Of a stretch of DNA of 64,000 bases, positions 57,801 to 64,000 are shown piece by piece. The DNA lies in the NCBI RefSeq assembly GCF_029227915.1, contig NC_079878.1:6572001-6636000 (forward strand), given 5' to 3'. The translations under genes and the position numbers were made by a program. Position 1 is the stretch's first letter. Each line of letters opens with the position of its first letter. The notes beneath the pieces are model-generated. The model was given only the letters and a program-made list of their open reading frames with translations, was not told where the DNA came from and searched no databases. The DNA is from Hydractinia symbiolongicarpus. Its lineage: Eukaryota > Cnidaria > Hydrozoa > Anthoathecata > Hydractiniidae.

Positions 57801-57989
57801 GTACCTTTTGTGAACGCGGAAACAGCTGAAAAAACGAACGTTGAACGAATGCTGAGCGCGGGCGCCACGCCATGGAATAGCTATTTTTGCAAGAAATTAC
57901 TTATGAGCGAACTGGAATACTTAGATTATTTTCGTAGAAAACATGCTTATGCGAAAGCAGAGTTCAAAAATACAAAGAAAAAACGATGA
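54822..57989 (+). CDS. Galactose-3-O-sulfotransferase family enzyme, 4 exons
   Basis: Exons: 54822-55018, 55354-55572, 56101-56545 and 56958-57989; phases 2, 2, 0 give 630 aa. Type II Golgi topology: basic MRTRRRHHQCR, then one TM (MMCLVVLCAWSFAIMVYLW, about 12-30), then a charged stem (31-145). The catalytic domain carries the PAPS 5'-phosphosulfate-binding loop LKTHFTGSDVITNILNRYGD (153-172), the 3'-phosphate site RDPVTQLETTFNY (238-250), and the family blocks FDLGLRTTEY and YEYLDESLVLLKRRLCW. These identify the GAL3ST family (cerebroside sulfotransferase GAL3ST1 and relatives), which moves sulfate from PAPS to the 3-OH of galactose on glycolipid or glycoprotein. Acceptor specificity cannot be read. 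The end WNSYFCKKLLMSELEYLDYF (about 591-610) fits the family's C-terminus, but about 155 polar residues (430-585) separate it from the core, making the protein unusually long. Confidence 0.9.
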
Positions 57990-58189
57990 CAGCAACTCTA
58001 AAGCGTGTATTCAAAGTTTGAAAAATATCACAACATCCAGAATTTAATGTACATATATATTTTCTTAAAAAATGATTTTATACAATAGAATTACACTTTA
58101 TACTTATTGGGTATATTTCTGATCGTTTCTTTCGCCTGCACTTGTCAGGTTAATAAGCGAAAATTGGAGCTTGCACAACTTCTCCAATT

Positions 58190-58240
58190 CTGTTTATTTT
58201 ATTAGTACGAGTAATTTTTAAAGGAAGAATTTCTTTATTA
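58190..58240 (-). promoter_or_regulatory. Probable PIGP polyadenylation region
   Basis: On the minus strand the stop is followed by 'taataaagaaattc' and, about 35 nt on, 'actaataaaataaacag'. AATAAA hexamers occur in both. Confidence 0.4.
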
Positions 58241-61200
58241 TTTGTGATGCAACTTTGACACTCGTTTCAAACTAAAGTCACCAATGGGAGGAATAGCACC
58301 AACTGGTAGATCAAGATCTTCTTCTGGTAATACCCTCTGAAACTCATCTAAAAGTTGCGCAACAAAATCAATTTCTCGGTAAAAAAAATAAAAATAAAAA
58401 CATAGAATTTCCAGAGCGAGTAGCTTTCAACAACAATTTTTAACCTTCCAATAATTTAAGATTCAGAGCTAGCATGATCAATTTCTTGACAGGACAGTTA
58501 GTCGCTTCCAACGTTTGCTACTTCTGTTACCATACCTTTTCCAGTGATCAAAATTGGAAACGTTTTACAAAATTTGATAACGTCGTGACGTGACGATTGA
58601 CAATGCTGACGAAATATTTTCACTTATCAAAGTTTCAAATTTTATTAGCAATCATGAAATTTCTCTAAATTTAGCAAACTCCAAAACGTTCTAAAAATTG
58701 TCACCAAGAAAATTACTGCATGTAAAGCGGGGTTTTCATTCAGCGATCTTTGTGCAGGCGTAGCGGACGGAGCGAAGTTGGCGGACAAAATCATATCATT
58801 TCCATTGTGCGTGCTTATAAAAAGCGCGCATGAAACTAGAATGTAAACAAAGATGGCAAGAGTTAACAAGTTACTAATTTCGCAAGCAGAATTACTGTTA
58901 ATGCTGTTGCATCGGCGTAGAATTAAAAGAAAGAGAAAGGAAGAAAGGAAAAAAGCGATTTGGGGTGCGAAAAATTTTTAAAGACAGAGAAAAAAAAGGT
59001 GATTTCCAGCATTTAGTTCGAGATCTATATTTGTTTGACCACGATTATTTTTACAGAAATTTCAGAATGTGTCCAGAGAAATATTGTTTTTTTTCTCAAC
59101 CGCAGCTGTTTTTTCTCCCTCACGTTGTTTATAATTTAAAAATTTGCTCAATCATCAAAAATAACGAATTTTGATTGGCTCAAAAAAGCAAGCAGAAAAA
59201 AAAGTTGAAAATTCTCAACTTTCACGGCGGACAAAACTTCGGCATTCTTTCGCTTCGCACAACGTATCTTATTCCGCCCGCCTGCAAAAGATCGCTGAAT
59301 AAAAACCCGGCTTAAGGTCACGTGTAAACCATACCACATAGCTCTCACGGGAACAATATTAATACTTTCACAAAAGTACCTGTAAACGTATCCAAATCTT
59401 CAACATCAGGTGTGTCCAACCAATTTCTGATGACGTAAACACAAACCGTGAATGCAACACCGAAACAAACCAAAAACGGAAAGGTGATAACCCAGTGTCT
59501 GCGAAAAGAAAAATTAACAGTTTAATTTTTTTTAAAAGAACAAAGCACAACAACAATCTCCTGGCTGTTTAGCTCTGTGTTTAGATTGTCAATGCTTAAA
59601 TTCTCTTGTTATCGCAAGCTGACATAAACTTACTTAGTATAGCTTTCGTGGACTTTTTATCCCTTTTTATCAAATAAATTCACATTTGAATTAGTGACTC
59701 AGTCTTCTTTTATTACACTTTCTTGCGAAGAACTTTTACGAAATTTTAAACGTAAAAAAGTTTTAAATTTACAAAAACAACAACATATATTGTGATTTTA
59801 TGCTATGAATTTTCAAATATTTTGTTCACAAACATATAGAGACACAAATGCTTTGGAAAACCGAAATAGCAGAAGCATATTAGCCTGAAGATTCGAATTC
59901 TTTTAACGGGAATCAAGGGGACAAACAGTGTTGAAGTTCAACAAATGTTTGCAAAGTTTTTTAAATCTGAAGTAACAAAAAAGTTGATACAAATTTCAGC
60001 GGTCTGGTACGATTAAATTTTTCTGCAGAACAGATATCTAAGAATTAAAAACATATCATTGTTATGGTAAGACCTCTAATTACAAAGTGGATCTATCATC
60101 AAAATCACCAAAAAAGTGGTAGTTTTAAAACATTCGAGACGTGTTAAGTCGTGAGAAAAAAGAAGGAAAATGTTTAAGGAAAGGTCCAGTATTCGAAGGA
60201 AAAAGGTTTTAAAAACAGAGTTTTTTTTCTTCTTAAGTTCAAATTATTACTCACACCGCATTCCCGTAAAATATATTAAAGCTAATCGCAACAACGGTAA
60301 CAGCTTAATAAACGCTAGAAATTATTATTTAAAAAGGCTCATGCCTTAAACAGAAGAAATTAAGGATGTATACATAAAACATCCAAATCGTTATTTTTGT
60401 CAGAACTTTTGATTTTTATATCATTGGAAAACTTAATTAATAGAATATTTATTTTAAAGAATGAAAAAAAGGAAAAATATGAGATGTGAAACATTTTTTT
60501 CTCGGTTCTTTTAAAAAAATTTAATTTGTTGATAAAGTTTAAATCTCGATATCTTAAAAACAACCTCTACGTTTTAGGCCAAATGGTACAAAATTTATGG
60601 ATGTGGAGACAAAACCTTAAATTTTAATGTTCTGGGTACGTTCAAGCATTTATGAATATGGAGACAAAACTAGAATATTACGTTCTGGGATAAGCTTTCA
60701 AACAATCAGTTTTTTTAATAATAATGAATTGTGAAGATTTTATGACAGTGTGAAAGTAAAAAGTACCATGAAAGGCAAATTTTTGGAATAAATTCGGAAC
60801 TAAACTGACAATCGTTTTAGTATTCAAGAGGAGTAAATTTGATTAGTGTGATTTTTATGCCATAAGCTCTAAATTTTGTTAGCAACTCAGCATTAGGGGT
60901 TATGACGAACCACTTATAAAAGTTTAAATCAATTGTAGGACCCTAGTGCTTTTATACATTGTTCTAGTGGTTAATGTTACACTTATTAAGCCCAGTACAG
61001 CATTGATACAACAATTGAACTGGCTGGTGTTGGATAAAACAGTGAACACTGTTCATGAATTATATATATATATATCTTAAAATATTTTAGCAGAAAATTT
61101 AAAGCCCTTTGTTAAATTACATCATTAAGACCTTACCTTGCAGGGATATAAGTCAAACCAAGAGCGTGCAAACACGAATCAGGTAGTAGTGCCCATAACA

Positions 61201-61528
61201 TGTACATACCTAAATTAAATGAAATTACTTTCTTGGTGTTGTTTTATGTTTTCAACAAGCACACACACACAAAAAAAGGTAAAAGAAGGAATCAACAAGC
61301 ATACAATTTGAAGTGAAATAAGAACTAGTGACAAAAACAAGAAAATTAAAAAAACCTTTAGAATTGTAACGCCACCAAGTCGTTGGAATGAGATAAAGTT
61401 TAATAAGGACACATCCCATTCTTACCAAATATAACATAGGTTGAAACATACAGAACAAATCCATATATTGCTCTCGAAGGTGTTGGCCATGGTGTGTGTT
61501 CCAGCGGTGGTACTTCAAAGTCACCCAT
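58238..61528 (-). CDS. PIGP: GPI-GlcNAc transferase subunit P (PIG-P), 4 exons
   Basis: Exons (minus): 61528-61426, 61209-61137, 59498-59380 and 58374-58238; phases 1, 2, 1 give 143 aa, close to the usual 130-160. The conserved N-terminal block is RAIYGFVLYVSTYVIFGMYM followed by LWALLPDS and LHALGLTYIPARHW, matching PIG-P ('RAIYGFVLFL...[21 protein letters not shown]'). TM1 lies at about 20-42 and TM2 (ITFPFLVCFGVAFTVCVYV) at about 61-80. A cytosolic tail has TPDVEDLDTF (DUF-like 'D..ITD' position) and a C-terminal helix ending LPVGAIPPIGDFSLKRVSK (compare 'EEAIPALRDISISEVN'). PIG-P is a small ER membrane subunit of the complex (PIG-A, C, H, P, Q, Y, DPM2) that adds GlcNAc to phosphatidylinositol, the first step of GPI-anchor synthesis. 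A Harbinger-like element lies in the third intron. Confidence 0.93.
58726..59312 (+). mobile_element. PIF/Harbinger-type non-autonomous element
   Basis: Inverted ends AGCGGGGTTTTCATTCAGCG (left) and AGCCGGGTTTTTATTCAGCG (reverse complement of right) extend to about 34 bp (through ATCTTTGTGCAGGCG / ATCTTTTGCAGGCG). TAA flanks both sides (58723-58725 and 59313-59315), the 3-bp target duplication of PIF/Harbinger. Length is 587 bp. It sits in PIGP intron 3. Confidence 0.88.
58853..59100 (+). pseudogene. Harbinger transposase N-terminal remnant
   Basis: It opens MARVNKLLISQAELLLMLLH and RRRIKRKRKEERKK, then after a one-base frame change near 58965 reads RKIFKDREKKGDFQHLVRDL and FDHDYFYRNFRMCPEKY. 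This matches the N-terminal helices of HARBI1-like transposases ('...FR.LRMS.E.F'). The DDE nuclease core is absent, so the element is an internal-deletion derivative that needs an autonomous partner. Confidence 0.7.
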
Positions 61529-61958
61529 CGTTACTACATCGTTTACAACTGTCTTTTTGCACTTTGTTTATTTTCTTCCATATTTGTATTCTTTCGTTAA
61601 AACGAAACTAAAATCTAATATTTTAATTTTAAGGTTGTTGCAGTACATATTTAAACTTGCTGTCAGAAAAATTGCACAAATTTTACAAGACAATTGCTTT
61701 CAACAGACACAAATCTCAGGCTTAGCCCTTAACTAGCAAATCGGTTCTAAAAAAACATGTATTACATTAAATAAAAAAATTTAAAATCATATCAATTTAT
61801 TTCATTGTGTTAAACAGAAGCACTTGTGTACCAATTCTTACACATATCCAAACATTTCTGGCCTTAAAAAAATAATAACAAAGTTAAAGTAACATTTATA
61901 TATTTCACTTGAACATTTGCTGATTAATATACAACTTAGTGTTTACAAACAGCCATCT

Positions 61959-62084
61959 TTAAGCGCTTGATTTCTTGTACATTTGGAAGCGGACAGCTAT
62001 GAACGGAATTGCAAATCCTATGCCCAAGTACGAGGCCATGACAAACAAGAGCCTGGTTTTATTCTTTGTTTGGAATGGCAGGTT
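61959..62084 (-). CDS. COX7C: Cytochrome c oxidase subunit 7C, last exon (partial)
   Basis: A minus-strand exon begins after a good acceptor (ttttttcaattttag) in phase 0 and encodes NLPFQTKNKTRLLFVMASYL followed by GIGFAIPFIAVRFQMYKKSSA, then TAA. COX7C has 'GPGKNLPFSVENKW...YFGSAFATPFLVVRHQL' at the same place, including the single TM helix. The product is a small nuclear-encoded inner-membrane subunit of respiratory complex IV. The first exon with the mitochondrial presequence and the 'GPGK' block was not found in the next 400 bp and may lie beyond the LINE at 62.3 kb. The stop is about 430 bp upstream of the PIGP start on the same strand. Confidence 0.85.
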   Translation of the reverse strand, partial: NLPFQTKNKTRLLFVMASYLGIGFAIPFIAVRFQMYKKSSA

Positions 62085-62491
62085 CTAAAATTGAAAAAAG
62101 CATCAAGAAAACACTTCATCCAAAAAGTCAGAAAATAGTTAATACAAAAAGGATTCTATCACATTTTTAAATTTAGCAAGTTACACTAAAAATTATTATT
62201 TTCAATATTAAAATTCTTATAATTTCGTAGTTTTGTAGTGACAATACAATTAATGAAAAATTAATCATGTAATCAACAGAGTGTCAAAAGATTTCTCATT
62301 AAATTATTTCAGAATTACTTCTTTGTGTCAGTTCATTGCTTTATTGACGAGGTGAACGGACACGGACGTGAGCGGACGTGTTTAGCTGTGCTCTTCGTAT
62401 AACACTTTTATTACAAACCTGATACCTGATGGTATTTTGTTGTTGATTTGTTGCTTAAGTACTGAGTTATCGGAAAGTTTCATGCTACTTT

Positions 62492-63088
62492 GTGAAGGGA
62501 GTGAATTATTTGGAAATCATTGGTATAGAGAAGAAATTTGAATTTTTTGTTATTGTCAACCAAGTCTCTCATAACGTCGTAATAGAAACCATGTTTTTCA
62601 AGTTAGTAATGTTGTTTGCAATTTTAACATCAAGTTGGTTATTGATATCATCACCTTGGGATCAAGACAATTACCTCAACTCTACTGGGATTAATAACAA
62701 TCATATACCAGAAAAGAGAAATTGTAAAATCAAAAGAGCAAAAGCACCGGTATTATATTATAACAATTCTATCGCCTCATTTAATTTGATTCTGTCAGGC
62801 GATGTTGAACGTAACCCTGGGTCTGGTTTCCATGCACCAAAGTGCACAGCATGTAATAAAACTGTGAAATGTAACCAAAAACGTTTTTCATGCGACCAGT
62901 GCCTAGAATCTACTCACGCCAAATGTATTGATAAAGTCTATCTTGTCAATCAATCAAAAAGTGCATCTCAATGGACGTGCCCAAATTGCATCCACAGAGC
63001 TCTTCCGTTTGCTCATATACCTGATTTAGATTTCAATGTATCCTCCCATGAATCATGGTTAGCCAATGAAGACAGAGAAACATCTTAG
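62492..63088 (+). CDS. LINE ORF with signal-like segment, 2A-like motif and PHD-type finger
   Basis: 198 codons. A hydrophobic stretch (MFFKLVMLFAILTSSWLL, residues 34-51) looks like a signal sequence, and the Met at residue 34 may be the real start. At residues 99-111 comes ILSGDVERNPGS, close to the ribosome-skipping 2A consensus D-x-E-x-N-P-G-P. A Cys-rich PHD-like finger follows (CTACNKTVKC, FSCDQCLESTHAKC, WTCPNC; about 118-166). The frame stops at 63086-63088. Such 2A-leader-PHD-endonuclease-RT LINEs are known from other marine invertebrates. The last residue of the motif is Ser rather than Pro, so skipping should be weak or lost. Confidence 0.8.
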   Translation: MKGVNYLEIIGIEKKFEFFVIVNQVSHNVVIETMFFKLVMLFAILTSSWLLISSPWDQDNYLNSTGINNNHIPEKRNCKIKRAKAPVLYYNNSIASFNLILSGDVERNPGSGFHAPKCTACNKTVKCNQKRFSCDQCLESTHAKCIDKVYLVNQSKSASQWTCPNCIHRALPFAHIPDLDFNVSSHESWLANEDRETS

Positions 63089-64000
63089 ATTCTTACATCT
63101 GAATGCGCAATCATTGGTTGCCAGTTTCGACGAATTTCGTTATATGTTAGACACGTATCGCTTTGACATTGTTGCTCTAACAGAGACGTGGTTGAAAGAA
63201 AACAAAGCTCTTATTGACTATGTAACCATCCCAGATTACGATCTACATTTTAACAACCGCCTTAACATGAAAGGTGGTGGTGTTGCATACTATGTTAGTT
63301 CAAGGCTTCATCTCAAAAGGCGAAAAGACCTTGAAAACTTTGACAGTCAACTGGAACATATATGGTTGGAAGTACCAGGAAAAAATAAACATAGTAAACT
63401 CTTAATCGGCGTTGTTTATCGCTCCCAGTCGTTATTACCGTTTGCAGAGTGGTTAGAACACTTCGAAGATATCTTAGTTCGTGTAAAATCTGCCTGGAAT
63501 GGGCCGTTAATGTTAACTGGAGATTTTAATATCGATCTCTTGAAATCCAGCCCAAAAAAATCGCTATATCTATCGACTTTGTATCAATTCGATTTAACAC
63601 AAATTATAACAAGTCCGACAAGAACAACCGAAATATCTAGCACACTCATAGACCATATTTCAGTAGATAATGTTGACATTGTTTCCAAGTCAGGTGTTCT
63701 ACCTTGTTCCACAATTAGTGATCACGATGGAACCTTCGCATTGCTTAATATCAAAGTACCGAGATATGAACCGAGGTTGAAATTAATCAGATCAGAAAAA
63801 AAGTTTGACCTACCAGCTTACATATCTGATGTTGCAAGCCTTCCATTCAGCATAATCTATGGAGTTGACGATCCCTCCCTGAAACTCGAGTTATTCAATA
63901 AATTGATTCTATCGTGTATTGACAGTCATGCTCCATTGAGGAAGATGAAACTTACAAGACCTCCTGCTCCGTGGATAAACAATACTAAGCTGAAGTCACT
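63066..64000 (+). CDS. LINE AP-endonuclease ORF, partial (open to window edge)
   Basis: Starting at ATG 63066 in the +1 frame relative to the previous ORF, with a 23-nt overlap, the frame stays open for 311 codons to the window end. It encodes LRFLHLNAQSLVASFDEF (Asn of the AP-endonuclease), IVALTETWL (catalytic Glu), GGGVAYYVSS, LIGVVYRS, LTGDFNIDLL (Asp/Asn), LIDHIS and STISDHDGTF (SDH block). Then comes the linker PPAPWINNTKLKS before the RT. The domain nicks chromosomal DNA for target-primed reverse transcription. The frame change from the PHD ORF is either a 1-base indel in an originally fused ORF or a genuine two-ORF layout. Confidence 0.88.
   Translation, partial: MKTEKHLRFLHLNAQSLVASFDEFRYMLDTYRFDIVALTETWLKENKALIDYVTIPDYDLHFNNRLNMKGGGVAYYVSSRLHLKRRKDLENFDSQLEHIWLEVPGKNKHSKLLIGVVYRSQSLLPFAEWLEHFEDILVRVKSAWNGPLMLTGDFNIDLLKSSPKKSLYLSTLYQFDLTQIITSPTRTTEISSTLIDHISVDNVDIVSKSGVLPCSTISDHDGTFALLNIKVPRYEPRLKLIRSEKKFDLPAYISDVASLPFSIIYGVDDPSLKLELFNKLILSCIDSHAPLRKMKLTRPPAPWINNTKLKS

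Larger units (their letters stand above)
62340..64000 (+). mobile_element. 5' part of a second LINE family (runs off the window)
   Basis: A GC-richer leader (about 62345-62490; 'ggacacggacgtgagcggac') is followed by a hydrophobic/2A-like/PHD-type ORF and an endonuclease ORF. The RT should follow beyond 64000. The 5' end is preserved, so the copy may be full length. Family: CR1-like group, distinct from 46425-49694, since the PHD and endonuclease sequences differ clearly. Confidence 0.8.

Noticed and set aside
61529-61958. COX7C-PIGP operon
   Set aside because: Same strand and only about 430 bp apart, but no polypyrimidine-AG acceptor is visible just before the PIGP start (the sequence there is purine-rich), so separate promoters are more likely.
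62380-62485. First exon of COX7C on the minus strand
   Set aside because: The only ATG-led candidate (from about 62483) has a donor in the wrong phase and lacks the conserved GPGK block; the others lack an ATG.

Overview
This is an AT-rich window from an invertebrate animal genome. My best guess is a cnidarian, probably a hydrozoan. That guess rests on short spliced exons, abundant CR1/L2-like LINEs with PHD-type fingers, a 2A-like LINE leader and tRNA-derived SINEs; no sequence proves the taxon. Most ORFs over 60 codons are shadows or repeats, and the real genes are split into short exons.

Six protein genes can be assembled from exons with GT/AG junctions and consistent phases. They are eIF5A (minus, 3 coding exons, complete); a secreted protein with two tandem 2-oxoglutarate/Fe(II) oxygenase-like domains (plus, 8 exons, complete); DRC10/IQCD, a ciliary nexin-dynein regulatory complex subunit (plus, 4 exons); a claudin/PMP22-like four-TM protein (minus, 4 exons); a Golgi galactose-3-O-sulfotransferase (plus, 4 exons); and PIGP of GPI-anchor synthesis (minus, 4 exons). 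A seventh gene, COX7C, shows only its last exon (minus).

Layout: 1-10 kb holds MITE-like repeats, two minisatellites, one orphan ORF and a tRNA-derived SINE. 10-13.6 kb is a decayed Helitron with a pogo/Tigger-like transposon nested in it. 13.7-17 kb has foldback elements and LINE scraps. 17.3-20.1 kb is eIF5A. 22.9-26 kb has a foldback, a (TA)n tract and a 5'-truncated LINE. 26.1-32.2 kb is the oxygenase gene and 33.9-36.8 kb is DRC10. 38.4-42 kb is a decayed gene-like region broken by a SINE and a LINE. 43.7-51 kb is the claudin-like gene, with an intact 1089-codon LINE in its first intron. 51-54.8 kb has an inverted minisatellite and a 51-bp palindrome. 54.8-58 kb is the sulfotransferase. 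58.2-62.1 kb is PIGP (with a Harbinger-type element in an intron) and COX7C. 62.3-64 kb is the 5' part of a second LINE family carrying a 2A-like leader.

The host genes do not form one pathway; they are unrelated housekeeping, secretory, Golgi/ER and ciliary functions separated by mobile DNA. The items most worth a second look are the tandem oxygenase with a degenerate first domain, the nested transposons, the 2A-like LINE leader ending in Ser instead of Pro, the shared tail of SINE and LINE, and several large inverted-repeat structures.
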